In this document: in pieces, positions 54,896-62,906 of the stretch | How the letters are laid out: each line of letters begins with the position of its first letter | Numbering within the stretch: position 1 is the first letter of the stretch | DNA from: Flavobacterium anhuiense | GTDB taxonomy: Bacteria > Bacteroidota > Bacteroidia > Flavobacteriales > Flavobacteriaceae | Assembly: GCF_004151235.1 (NCBI RefSeq) | Contig: NZ_JUIV01000018.1 | Coordinates: 1 to 64,000, forward strand | Direction of reading: 5' to 3' | Length of the DNA: 64,000 nt | Made by a program: the position numbers and the translations under genes | Notes under the pieces: model-generated | The model's input: only the letters and a program-made list of their open reading frames with translations | Databases searched by the model: none | What the model was told of the DNA's origin: nothing

Positions 54896-56008
54896 TCAAC
54901 TATAAGCTTTGTCCCAGTCTTTCCAAACAGGTTCATAGCCTGCATTTTTTATGATTTTTGAAATTTCTTCTGCCGTACGTTCATCGCTGATTTCGAATTG
55001 CTCCAATGATTGCGGATCAACAACATAACCGCCGGGATTTGTCTTAGAACCAGCACTCATACTCGTTACTCCAATTGGGATAATATGGTTTCTGAATTTT
55101 TCATTTTCACGAGTTGAAATCGAAATTTCTAAATCTTCATTCCACAATCTGTAAGCGCAGATTAATTGCGTCAAATCTTTATCGTCCATAATAAAATTGG
55201 GTTCGATAATTCCTTCTGCTGGACGCAGGCGAGGAAAGGAAACCGAATATTTTGTCTGCCAATATTTCTTCTGCAAATAATCTAAATGTAAAGCACTGAA
55301 AAAGCTATCGGTTCGCCAATCTTCTAAGCCTAATAAAACTCCCAAACCAATTTTATGAATTCCAGCAGTTCCAATTCTGTCAGGAGTTTCCAATCGATAA
55401 TCAAAATTTGATTTTTTGCCTTTGGTATGATACTTTTTGTAAACTTCCTGATGATACGTTTCCTGATAAACCAAAACGGAATAAACTCCAGCCTCATGCA
55501 AACGCTGATAATCTTCGGTTGAAAGTGGCTGAACTTCAACAGAAATAATCGAAAAATCGTTTTTAATCAAATTAATCGCGTTTAGAAAATAATTAATGTT
55601 TACGGTGTAATTGGCTTCGCCTGTAACCAATAAAACGTGATCAAAACCAGCGCTTTTTAATACTTCAACTTCTAGTTTTATTTCTGCGTCAGTCAATGTT
55701 TTTCTTTTGATTTTATTGTCTAAACTAAATCCGCAATAGGTGCAGATATTTTGGCATTCGTTGCTGAGATATAATGGAGCGTACATTTGGATGGTTTTTC
55801 CGAAACGTTTCTTAGTAATTTCATGGCATTTCTGTGCCATTTGTTCTAAATAATTCTGAGCGATTGGAGAAATCAAAATCAAAAAATCGTCAAGATTGTA
55901 TTTGGTTTTAGCCAAAGTACGTTCGACATCTTTTGATGTGGTTTTATATATTCTGGTCTGGATTTCATCCCAATTGTATTGCTCGAAAATGGATTTGAAT
56001 GTTTTCAT
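54896..56008 (-). CDS. thiH: 2-iminoacetate synthase ThiH
   Basis: This radical SAM enzyme splits tyrosine to dehydroglycine (2-iminoacetate) for thiazole formation. The 370-residue protein has the iron-sulfur motif CQNICTYC (CX3CX2C), VLLVTGEANYTVNINYF, and the substrate-site region SFPRLRPAEG. Using ThiH rather than the oxygen-dependent ThiO is consistent with growth at low oxygen. An inverted-repeat arm ends 4 bases upstream of its start. Confidence 0.96.
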   Translation of the reverse strand: MKTFKSIFEQYNWDEIQTRIYKTTSKDVERTLAKTKYNLDDFLILISPIAQNYLEQMAQKCHEITKKRFGKTIQMYAPLYLSNECQNICTYCGFSLDNKIKRKTLTDAEIKLEVEVLKSAGFDHVLLVTGEANYTVNINYFLNAINLIKNDFSIISVEVQPLSTEDYQRLHEAGVYSVLVYQETYHQEVYKKYHTKGKKSNFDYRLETPDRIGTAGIHKIGLGVLLGLEDWRTDSFFSALHLDYLQKKYWQTKYSVSFPRLRPAEGIIEPNFIMDDKDLTQLICAYRLWNEDLEISISTRENEKFRNHIIPIGVTSMSAGSKTNPGGYVVDPQSLEQFEISDERTAEEISKIIKNAGYEPVWKDWDKAYS

Positions 56009-56016
56009 TTTGTTTT

Positions 56017-56081
56017 GGTTTCACGCAGATTTTACAGATTTAAGCTGATTAAAATGATTTAATTTTTGATCTGTGTGATTG
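56017..56081. repeat. palindromic repeat, arm next to thiH
   Basis: GGTTTCACGCAGATTTTACAG at the left folds weakly onto GATCTGTGTGATTG at the right. The left 20 bases (56013-56032) are a perfect inverted copy of 56577-56596 on the other side of the GxxExxY gene. Confidence 0.75.
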
Positions 56082-56082
56082 A

Positions 56083-56460
56083 TTAGATTTTATTTGCAAT
56101 TCTTTTAATGTCATTAAGAATGTTTGTCGTATTGAAATTTACTAACAAGCCTAATTTTTTATTTGTTAATCTTAAGTATGTTGCTACTTGTTTGTAATGA
56201 ATAAGGGCTAAATCCTCTACAGATTTTAATTCTATAATTACTTTGTCTTCTACTAAAATATCAATTCTAAAAGCTGGATCTAACGTTATTTCTTCATATG
56301 GAATTATAACTTCAACTTGTTTTTGAATCTTTAAATCCAGCTTTTCTAATTCATAAAACAAAGCACTCTCATAAACAGATTCAAACAAACCTGGTCCTAA
56401 ATTGTTATACACTTTAAAAATTGCTCCTCTTATCAGATACGAAATTTCATTCTCAGTCAT
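56083..56460 (-). CDS. GxxExxY-family protein
   Basis: The 125-residue protein carries the name-giving motif in GPGLFESVYESAL and a PD-(D/E)xK-like nuclease core (FRIDILVEDKVIIELKSVE, with Asp and ExK). Members are abundant in Bacteroidota and have no established function. It interrupts the thiamine operon between thiG and thiH and is flanked on both sides by the same palindromic repeat. This suggests it entered as a unit and has nothing to do with thiamine. Confidence 0.9.
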   Translation of the reverse strand: MTENEISYLIRGAIFKVYNNLGPGLFESVYESALFYELEKLDLKIQKQVEVIIPYEEITLDPAFRIDILVEDKVIIELKSVEDLALIHYKQVATYLRLTNKKLGLLVNFNTTNILNDIKRIANKI

Positions 56461-56515
56461 AATTCTCCAAATTTTATCAAAGGAATAAAATTAAGAATTT
56501 TCTTTCTTTTTAAAA

Positions 56516-56596
56516 GGTTGGTTTTATGCAGATTTGAGCAATAAAAAAATCAAATTAAATCTGCTTCAATCTGCAGAAATCTGCGTGAAACCAAAA
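56516..56596. repeat. palindromic repeat, arm next to thiG
   Basis: GGTTTTATGCAGATTT (about 56517) and AAATCTGCGTGAAACC (56577-56592) form a long hairpin. The right end lies 2 bases from the thiG stop codon and matches the arm beside thiH in inverted orientation over 20 of 20 bases. Confidence 0.8.
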
Positions 56597-56597
56597 A

Positions 56598-57374
56598 TTA
56601 CTCATAAAGAAAAGAAGTCAAAGGACTAGAAGCTGAAGCATAATTTTGTTGATTGGCGACTTTCGCTTCAAAAGCCTTTCTTCCTGCAATAACCGTTTCT
56701 CTAAAAGCCTCAGCCATTAATTTCGGATTTCCTGCTACAGCAATTGCCGTGTTTACCAAAACAGCATCGGCACCAATTTCCATCGCTTTTGCGGCATCAG
56801 AAGGAGCTCCAATTCCAGCATCGACAATAACGGGAACCGTACTTTGCTCAATTATAATTTCAAGGAAATCAATCGTTTTTAAACCTTTATTACTTCCAAT
56901 TGGTGAACCCAAAGGCATTACTGCAGAAGTTCCTGCACTTTCTAAATGTTTGCACAAAACAGGATCAGCATGAATGTAGGGAAGAACGATGAAACCTAAT
57001 TTCGCCAATTCTTCAGTTGCTTTTAAAGTCTCCATCGGATCTGGCATTAAATACTTTGGATCTGGGTGAATTTCTAGTTTTACCCAATTGGTTTCAAGAG
57101 CTTCTCGTGCCAATTGAGCGGCAAAAACAGCTTCTTTAGCATTTCGCGCTCCAGAAGTGTTGGGTAATAAATTGATATTAGGGTGTTTTAAATGCGATAA
57201 AATGGCGTCAGTATCGGTTTCCAGATCAATGCGTTTTAGTGCAACAGTAACCAATTCGCTTTCTGAAGCTAAAATGGCGCTTTCCATTTCTTCATTTGAA
57301 CCAAACTTTCCTGTTCCAAGAAACAAACGGGAATTAAAGGTTTTGTCTCCTATATTAAACAATGATGTTTGCAT
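56598..57374 (-). CDS. thiG: thiazole synthase ThiG
   Basis: It builds the thiazole ring from deoxyxylulose phosphate, dehydroglycine and ThiS thiocarboxylate. The 258-residue TIM barrel has SRLFLGTGKF, the Schiff-base Lys in VTVALKRIDLE, VLPYIHADPVLCKHLE, MPLGSPIGSNKGL and VPVIVDAGIGAPSDAAKAMEIGADAVLVNTAIA. It overlaps thiE by 20 bases. Confidence 0.97.
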   Translation of the reverse strand: MQTSLFNIGDKTFNSRLFLGTGKFGSNEEMESAILASESELVTVALKRIDLETDTDAILSHLKHPNINLLPNTSGARNAKEAVFAAQLAREALETNWVKLEIHPDPKYLMPDPMETLKATEELAKLGFIVLPYIHADPVLCKHLESAGTSAVMPLGSPIGSNKGLKTIDFLEIIIEQSTVPVIVDAGIGAPSDAAKAMEIGADAVLVNTAIAVAGNPKLMAEAFRETVIAGRKAFEAKVANQQNYASASSPLTSFLYE

Positions 57375-57993
57375 ATAATTTTTCTTTTAATTGTTGAATT
57401 AATTTTTCCTTTTCATCACTTTCGGTAATGATTCCAGAAACGGCAATTCCGAAAATTCCAGTTTCCATTAACGGACTTACATCTCTTAAAGTGATGCCTC
57501 CTATAGCATAAACTGGAATTTCGATTTTATTTTTTTTCAGTTTTTGAAGTATGTCAAAATAGCCCGATAATCCTAAAATCGGACTTAATTTTTCTTTTGT
57601 GGCAGTAAAGCGAAAAGGGCCTAATCCGATATAATTGCATCCATTTTTAACGTGATTTTGAATGTCTTCAAAAGTATTAGCAGTTCCTCCGATTACTTTT
57701 GAAGCGCCTAAAAAAGCTCTAGCTTCGTCGATTTTAGTATCGGTTAGACCTAGATGAATGCCGTCAGCATCTATTTCTTTAGTAAGTTGCAAATCGTCGT
57801 TTACAATAAAATTGGCTGTGTACTTTTCACATAAAGGTTTTACCGCTTCTGCTAAAGTAAAAGCGTCTTTTGGTGTCTGGTTTTTAAAGCGCATTTGCAC
57901 CCAATTACAGCCTGAGTCGAGCGCCTGATGAATATTGTGCAATTGTTTTTCGATGGTTTCGCCCTGTGAGATATATTGAAGTTTGCTATACAT
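57355..57993 (-). CDS. thiE: thiamine-phosphate synthase ThiE
   Basis: It couples the pyrimidine and thiazole halves into thiamine phosphate. The 212-residue barrel has CNWVQMRFKN (pyrophosphate-binding Arg), NFIVNDDLQLTKEIDADGIHLG, KVIGGTANTFEDI, YIGLGPFRFTATK and VYAIGGITLRDV. It overlaps thiD by 8 bases and thiG by 20. It is the true ThiE of the two homologs in this operon. Confidence 0.93.
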   Translation of the reverse strand: MYSKLQYISQGETIEKQLHNIHQALDSGCNWVQMRFKNQTPKDAFTLAEAVKPLCEKYTANFIVNDDLQLTKEIDADGIHLGLTDTKIDEARAFLGASKVIGGTANTFEDIQNHVKNGCNYIGLGPFRFTATKEKLSPILGLSGYFDILQKLKKNKIEIPVYAIGGITLRDVSPLMETGIFGIAVSGIITESDEKEKLIQQLKEKLYANIIV

Positions 57994-58738
57994 GGTGATA
58001 TCCGATTAAAGTTGGTGTTGAACTCAGGTAATTTTCGATATAGATTTTAGCATTTATGCAAGCAGTTTCCATAGTTTGATTTAGTGCTAAATTTGAAGCG
58101 ATTGCAGAAGAAAGTACACAGCCAGAGCCATGTTTTTCAGAACATTTTTTTTCTGTTGGAAATAAATCGATAATCTTATTTTTTAAAAACAATTGATCTT
58201 TTCCGACTTGGTTTAAATTATGTCCGCCTTTGAGCAGAATTGCAGTCGAAATTTCATTTTCAATCCAAAGATTATCTTTTATAAAACCAGGAAGCAATTG
58301 TTCAATTTCGATGTAATTGGGGGTAATCAAATCTATTTTGGATAGTACTTGGTGTAAGTTCGAATGATCTTCGATATTTAAAAAATCGAATTCTGTTGTC
58401 GATTTTAAAACTGGATCCCAGACAATTTTTGTGCCTGGTGAAACTAGTTTTATGCTCGAAAGAATGCGATTTAAATAAGACAGAGAAGGTACAATTCCGA
58501 TTTTGACAGCGCTGATTTTATAGTTTTGAAACAAGACTTCAATAGATCTGATAACAAAATTGATATTAATCCATTCTATTTTATAAAACTCATTTTCTGT
58601 TTGAATGGTGTTAGCAGTCACAACGGCAAAACCGCTGACTTTATGCTGTTCAAATGTTTTGATATCAGCCAAAATCCCAGCGCCTCCAGACGGATCTAAA
58701 CCTGCGATTGTGAGTACGAAAGGACGATTTTCTGACAT
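57986..58738 (-). CDS. thiD: hydroxymethylpyrimidine (phosphate) kinase ThiD
   Basis: It phosphorylates HMP and HMP-P to the pyrophosphate form. The 250-residue ribokinase-like protein has LTIAGLDPSGGAGILADIKTFEQHKVSGFAVVTANTIQ and the catalytic GSGCVLSSAIASNLA near the end. Its start overlaps the tenI-like gene by 43 bases, a long overlap but the start codon context (MSENRPFVLTIAG) is standard. Confidence 0.95.
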   Translation of the reverse strand: MSENRPFVLTIAGLDPSGGAGILADIKTFEQHKVSGFAVVTANTIQTENEFYKIEWININFVIRSIEVLFQNYKISAVKIGIVPSLSYLNRILSSIKLVSPGTKIVWDPVLKSTTEFDFLNIEDHSNLHQVLSKIDLITPNYIEIEQLLPGFIKDNLWIENEISTAILLKGGHNLNQVGKDQLFLKNKIIDLFPTEKKCSEKHGSGCVLSSAIASNLALNQTMETACINAKIYIENYLSSTPTLIGYHHV

Positions 58739-59307
58739 AATTTAAATTGTTTTACAGGATTTTCATGGTTCCAAATACTTCCTAAAAGAGCGATATCATC
58801 AAAACCATTTTTAAGAGTCTTGTGTATGTTTTGAGAATCAATTCCGCCTAAAGCAATAACTTTAGTTTTGTGATTTTTTCGCAATTTTAATGCTTCAAAA
58901 AGATCAATTTTTGGATGATAATTTTCTTTTGAAATGCTTTTAAAAACTGGACTTAAGAATGCATAATCAAAATCATTTTCTAATGAGTTAAAATCTTCAA
59001 TTGAATGTGTTGACGTTGATTTAGATCTACAAGGTTTTGAAAACCTTGCAGGAAAGGCTGAATTCTGTTTTCTTTCTTTCTCAGAAAAATGAAATCGGTC
59101 AATGCCAAAATCTTCTGCTAAATGATGATGATTATGTAAAACCAGTTTATTTCGAAATTCTAGTTTTATCTGGTTAATAAATTGAGCCATTTCCAACTCG
59201 GAAAAATTAGGTTTCCGAATATGAAGCAAAGACAATCCTTCTTCTAATAGAGAATTCAGCATTTCAATTTCATCTTCAATAAAAAAAGGATTTGTAATCA
59301 CAATCAT
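58696..59307 (-). CDS. ThiE-like/TenI-type protein with in-frame repeat insertion
   Basis: The 203-residue barrel resembles ThiE/TenI (EGLSLLHIRKPNFSE, NKLVLHNHHHLAEDFGIDRFHFSE, DYAFLSPVFKSISKENY, KVIALGGIDSQNI), so it may be a thiazole tautomerase. The pyrophosphate-site residues of ThiE are not clear. Between HFSEKERKQN and STSTHSIEDFNS lies about 14 residues (SAFPARFSKPCRSK) encoded by a palindromic repeat at 59027-59051. It keeps the frame but should lengthen a loop. Confidence 0.8.
   Translation of the reverse strand: MIVITNPFFIEDEIEMLNSLLEEGLSLLHIRKPNFSELEMAQFINQIKLEFRNKLVLHNHHHLAEDFGIDRFHFSEKERKQNSAFPARFSKPCRSKSTSTHSIEDFNSLENDFDYAFLSPVFKSISKENYHPKIDLFEALKLRKNHKTKVIALGGIDSQNIHKTLKNGFDDIALLGSIWNHENPVKQFKLCQKIVLSYSQSQV
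59027..59051. repeat. palindromic repeat inside the tenI-like coding sequence
   Basis: CTACAAGGTTTT (59027-59038) and AAAACCTTGCAG (59040-59051) form a palindrome with one mismatch. The AGGTTTT/AAAACCT core matches the intergenic palindromes at 31403 and 38146, but here it sits in a gene. Confidence 0.65.
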
Positions 59308-59338
59308 ATCTTTCTTTTTGATTCTTTTGTCTTTTTAC

Positions 59339-61162
59339 TTAAATATAAATCTCTTTCCCTTGCTCAATAAATTCCTCTGATTTCTCCTGCATTCCTTTTT
59401 CTGCTGCAGCGACATCTCTAATTTCTTGTGATATTTTCATAGAGCAGAATTTTGGCCCGCACATCGAACAGAAATGTGCCACTTTTGCACCATCAGCTGG
59501 AAGTATTTCATCATGAAATTCTCTTGCGGTATCTGGGTCTAAGGCCAAATTAAACTGATCTTCCCAACGGAATTCAAAACGTGCTTTACTCAATGCATTA
59601 TCACGATATTGCGCTCCCGGATGACCTTTTGCTAAGTCGGCAGCATGAGCCGAAATTTTATACGTGATTACGCCGTCTTTTACGTCTTTTTTGTTTGGCA
59701 AACCCAAATGTTCTTTTGGAGTTACATAACATAGCATTGCGCAACCGTACCAGCCAATCATGGCCGCTCCAATTGCAGAAGTGATATGGTCGTAGCCTGG
59801 TGCAATATCTGTTGTCAAAGGCCCTAAAGTATAAAATGGCGCTTCGTGACAATGTTCTAACTGTTTGTCCATGTTTTCTTTAATCATGTGCATTGGTACG
59901 TGCCCTGGACCTTCTATGAAAACTTGCACATCATGTTTCCAAGCAATTTTTGTCAATTCACCTAAAGTTTCCAATTCTGCAAATTGTGCAGCATCATTAG
60001 CATCTGCGATCGATCCCGGACGTAAACCATCTCCAAGAGAAAAAGCCACATCATATTGTTTCATGATTTCGCAAATTTCCTCAAAATGTGTATATAAGAA
60101 GTTTTCTTTATGATGAAATAAGCACCATTTTGCCATAATTGATCCACCGCGCGAAACAATTCCAGTAACACGATTTGCGGTTAAATGAATGTAACGAAGC
60201 AAAACTCCGGCGTGAATTGTAAAATACGAAACCCCTTGTTCTGCCTGCTCGATTAGCGTATCACGGAAAATTTCCCAAGTCAAATCTTCTGCAATTCCTT
60301 TTACTTTTTCAAGAGCCTGATAAATCGGAACAGTCCCGATTGGAACAGGAGAATTTCTAATAATCCATTCTCTGGTTTCGTGAATATTTTTTCCTGTAGA
60401 TAAATCCATAATGGTGTCAGCGCCCCAGCGACAAGCCCAAACGGCTTTTTCGACTTCTTCTTCAATGCTTGAAGTCACAGCGCTGTTTCCAATATTGGCA
60501 TTGATTTTTACCAAGAAATTACGACCCACAATCATCGGTTCACTTTCTGGATGATTGATGTTGTTTGGAATAATAGCTCTTCCGCAGGCCACTTCTGATC
60601 GAACGAATTCTGGAGTGATTTTGCTTTTTGGAGTATTTGCGCCAAAACTTTGTCCGCCATGCTGGCATTGCATTGCTTTGGTTTGTTCGTTTAAAAGCTC
60701 GATTCGCTGGTTTTCACGAATCGCGATATATTCCATTTCTGGCGTGATAATTCCTTGTTTGGCGTAATACAATTGTGTTACGTTAGCGCCTTTTTTGGCA
60801 CGTTTTGGCTGATGCAAATATTCAAAACGAAGATGATTTAGTGTTTCATCTTTTAATCGACTTTGACCATAATCTGAAGTGATTTCATCTAAAATTTCAA
60901 CATCATTTCGATCAAGAATCCAACTTTCGCGTAAGCGTGGTAATCCTTTTCGAATATTGATTTCAATATTTGGATCAGTGTAAGGCCCAGAAGTGTCGTA
61001 AACTGTTACAGGAGGATTTTTTTCAATGCCGCCGTTGGAAAGTTTAGTATCGCTCAAAGCAATTTCTCGCATAGCGACTTTTATCGGATGAATTTCTCCG
61101 TCGATATAAACCTTTTTAGAATTGGGAAATGGGGTTCTGGATATTTGTTCTTCTTTAGTCAT
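59339..61162 (-). CDS. thiC: phosphomethylpyrimidine synthase ThiC
   Basis: This radical SAM enzyme rearranges aminoimidazole ribotide into HMP-P. I start at 61162 (MTKEEQISRTPFPNSKKVYIDG), giving 607 residues; the longer frame extends into repeat-like DNA. NANIGNSAVTSSIEEEVEKAVWACRWGADTIMDLSTG, SRGGSIMAKWCLFHHKEN and the C-terminal iron-sulfur motif CSMCGPKFC are diagnostic. It lies second in the operon, after thiS. Confidence 0.97.
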   Translation of the reverse strand: MTKEEQISRTPFPNSKKVYIDGEIHPIKVAMREIALSDTKLSNGGIEKNPPVTVYDTSGPYTDPNIEINIRKGLPRLRESWILDRNDVEILDEITSDYGQSRLKDETLNHLRFEYLHQPKRAKKGANVTQLYYAKQGIITPEMEYIAIRENQRIELLNEQTKAMQCQHGGQSFGANTPKSKITPEFVRSEVACGRAIIPNNINHPESEPMIVGRNFLVKINANIGNSAVTSSIEEEVEKAVWACRWGADTIMDLSTGKNIHETREWIIRNSPVPIGTVPIYQALEKVKGIAEDLTWEIFRDTLIEQAEQGVSYFTIHAGVLLRYIHLTANRVTGIVSRGGSIMAKWCLFHHKENFLYTHFEEICEIMKQYDVAFSLGDGLRPGSIADANDAAQFAELETLGELTKIAWKHDVQVFIEGPGHVPMHMIKENMDKQLEHCHEAPFYTLGPLTTDIAPGYDHITSAIGAAMIGWYGCAMLCYVTPKEHLGLPNKKDVKDGVITYKISAHAADLAKGHPGAQYRDNALSKARFEFRWEDQFNLALDPDTAREFHDEILPADGAKVAHFCSMCGPKFCSMKISQEIRDVAAAEKGMQEKSEEFIEQGKEIYI

Positions 61163-61193
61163 AGTGTTTTTTGTTTCAGGTTTCAGGTTTACT

Positions 61194-61219
61194 GTAGAGA
61201 CGCATTTCAATGCGTCTAC
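61194..61219. repeat. GTAGAGACGCATT palindrome between thiS and thiC
   Basis: GTAGAGACGCATT and AATGCGTCTAC form a near-perfect hairpin in the 78-base gap. It could tune relative expression of thiS and thiC or be another dispersed repeat. Confidence 0.5.
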
Positions 61220-61240
61220 GTAAGGTTGGCAAATTGGAAT

Positions 61241-61447
61241 TTAACCACCCTGCGTAGCAGAAATAATCAAAATTTCGTCGGTTTCTTGTACGAGGAATTC
61301 GTTCCAATTGGTTTTTGGAACAACAGTATTGTTAACAGCAACGGCAATTCCGTTTTGTTTGTGCGGAATTTCGAGATCGAGCAATGATTGAACGCTTAGC
61401 GATTCAGCATTGAATTTTTTAGTTTGTTGATTGATTTTTAGTTCCAT
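61241..61447 (-). CDS. thiS: sulfur carrier protein ThiS
   Basis: The 68-residue beta-grasp protein, started at 61447 (MELKINQQTKKF), ends in the required Gly-Gly (ISATQGG), which ThiF activates. The longer frame runs into the riboswitch leader. NGIAVAVNNTVVPKTNWNEFLVQETDEILII is typical. It is the first gene behind the TPP riboswitch. Confidence 0.95.
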   Translation of the reverse strand: MELKINQQTKKFNAESLSVQSLLDLEIPHKQNGIAVAVNNTVVPKTNWNEFLVQETDEILIISATQGG

Positions 61448-61528
61448 TCCTTTTAAGTTTAGTGTATAGATACACGTTAGGAATGGCTGCAATAACGCAT
61501 AGAAATGCGTTCAAGAAGTCATCTTACT

Positions 61529-61607
61529 TTTCCCTACGCTAGTATGAACTAGATCAGGTTCAGAGGGTAAAATCTCAGCCTGCGTGATGCAGACACCCCT
61601 AAAGTGT
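61529..61607 (-). ncRNA. TPP riboswitch (THI element) of the thiamine operon
   Basis: On the minus strand the aptamer reads AGGGGTGTCTGC, GCTGAGA, TACCC, GAACCTGATC, and CGTAGGGAA, all conserved THI elements. It sits 82 bases before the thiS start. Binding of TPP should repress the whole thiS-to-thiF operon. Confidence 0.95.
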
Positions 61608-61611
61608 GAAG

Positions 61612-61619
61612 CAAATGTA
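61612..61619 (-). promoter_or_regulatory. -7 element of the thiamine operon promoter
   Basis: On the minus strand TACATTTG matches the flavobacterial -7 consensus TANNTTTG exactly, a few bases before the riboswitch. I do not see a clear TTG at the expected spacing upstream. Confidence 0.55.
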
Positions 61620-61688
61620 ATGAATTTTTGTTTAAAAGTTTCAGGTTTCATGTTTCAGGTTCAAAAAAAATGAAACTGCAACTGAAAA

Positions 61689-62249
61689 CTATTTATTTCT
61701 TGTCCAGCAATCTTCCACATGATCATTGACCATTCCAGTCGCCTGCATGTGAGCATAAATGACTGTTGAACCTACGAATTTGAAACCGCGTTTTTTTAAA
61801 TCTTTACTGATGGCATCAGAAATTGGAGTGGTTGCTGGAATATCTTTTAGCATTTTTGGCTTATTGTCAATCGGTTTTCCGTCAGTAAATTTCCAGATGT
61901 AATCAGAAAAAGTTCCAAATTCTTCTTGGACTTTCATAAAAGCCTGAGCATTTGTAACAGCCGATTTAATTTTAAGTTTATTGCGGATGATTCCTGTATC
62001 TTGCATCAATTCTTCTATTTTTTCTTCAGAATAATCAGCAATTTTTTTATGGTCAAAATTATCAAAAGCAGTTTTGAAGTTTTCTCTTTTGTTTAAAATA
62101 GTAATCCAGCTTAAACCTGCTTGAAAAGTTTCTAGAATTAAAAACTCAAAAATAGTCGGGTCGTCATAAACTGGAGTTCCCCATTCTTCATCATGATATT
62201 TTTTATATAAATCGCTGGCAGAACACCAGCCGCATCTTATTGGTTCCAT
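61689..62249 (-). CDS. tag: DNA-3-methyladenine glycosylase I
   Basis: It removes 3-methyladenine from alkylated DNA. The 186-residue protein has the zinc ligands Cys in IRCGWC, His in YHDEEWG, and His and Cys in VNDHVEDCW, and the substrate pocket FLILETFQAGLSW. It is not next to the alkylation-repair group at 31.8-34.4 kb, but adds to the same capacity. Confidence 0.96.
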   Translation of the reverse strand: MEPIRCGWCSASDLYKKYHDEEWGTPVYDDPTIFEFLILETFQAGLSWITILNKRENFKTAFDNFDHKKIADYSEEKIEELMQDTGIIRNKLKIKSAVTNAQAFMKVQEEFGTFSDYIWKFTDGKPIDNKPKMLKDIPATTPISDAISKDLKKRGFKFVGSTVIYAHMQATGMVNDHVEDCWTRNK

Positions 62250-62267
62250 TTTTTATTTTAAATGTAT

Positions 62268-62303
62268 AAAAAAAGCTTCAAACTATGAAGTCTGAAGCTT
62301 TTG
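62268..62303. terminator. terminator between the lipocalin-like gene and tag
   Basis: AAAAGCTTCA/TGAAGCTTTT forms a 10-base stem with A and T tracts. It should end the minus-strand lipoprotein transcript before tag. Confidence 0.8.
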
Positions 62304-62322
62304 GTAAACTTATTTTTTTGAA

Positions 62323-62754
62323 TTACTTTTTCTTGTATATAGAAACAGCACTTACTGATATGCCTCCTTCAGAATATGTCATTTTTACTTTTAACGTACT
62401 ACTGCTTAATTCAGAGATTTCCCATTTAACCTCCTCATCACTATATTTTAGAGTTAATGTATTTCCATCTTTTTTCCAAGTTCCATCTTCAGTATAGGTG
62501 CTACATTTTGAATCCCAATATTCTGATGTGATATCGATGAATTTTCCATCATTAGTAAAAGTCATTGATGGAATTTCACAGCCTTCACTATCATAAGGTT
62601 GTATCACCTCTTGGCCATTTAGAATTGCTCCTTGGTGAGTTACTTCCCATTTTCCTTCAATTGATCCGCCGTCCTTGTCATCATCACTGCTGCAAGAAAC
62701 CGCTGTTAAACCTAATGTCAAGATTGACACAAAAAGAATGCTTAGTTTTTTCAT
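62323..62754 (-). CDS. lipocalin-like lipoprotein
   Basis: The 143-residue lipoprotein (lipobox AVSC, then an acidic SSDDDKDGG linker) has the lipocalin-like opening IEGKWEVTHQGAI and repeated strand pairs (DGTWKKDGNTLTLKYSDEEVKWEISELSSSTLKVKM), as in Lipocalin_4-type proteins of Bacteroidota. Ligand and role are unknown. Confidence 0.75.
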   Translation of the reverse strand: MKKLSILFVSILTLGLTAVSCSSDDDKDGGSIEGKWEVTHQGAILNGQEVIQPYDSEGCEIPSMTFTNDGKFIDITSEYWDSKCSTYTEDGTWKKDGNTLTLKYSDEEVKWEISELSSSTLKVKMTYSEGGISVSAVSIYKKK

Positions 62755-62906
62755 TTTTGGTAGATTTTATTTGTTAAATGTTTGGCAAAAGTAAAATCTT
62801 TTAAGATAAAACCAAGGATTTCTAATAAGTTTTTTCGTATTTTTTGTTATTGATTTGTAATTGACTGTGTGTCAGGTGAATCTGTCTTTTTTTGTTTAGT
62901 TTTCCA

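Noticed and set aside
56653..56973. 106-codon plus-strand ORF opposite thiG
   Set aside because: It is an antisense shadow of a well-conserved gene, with no start context or recognisable motif.
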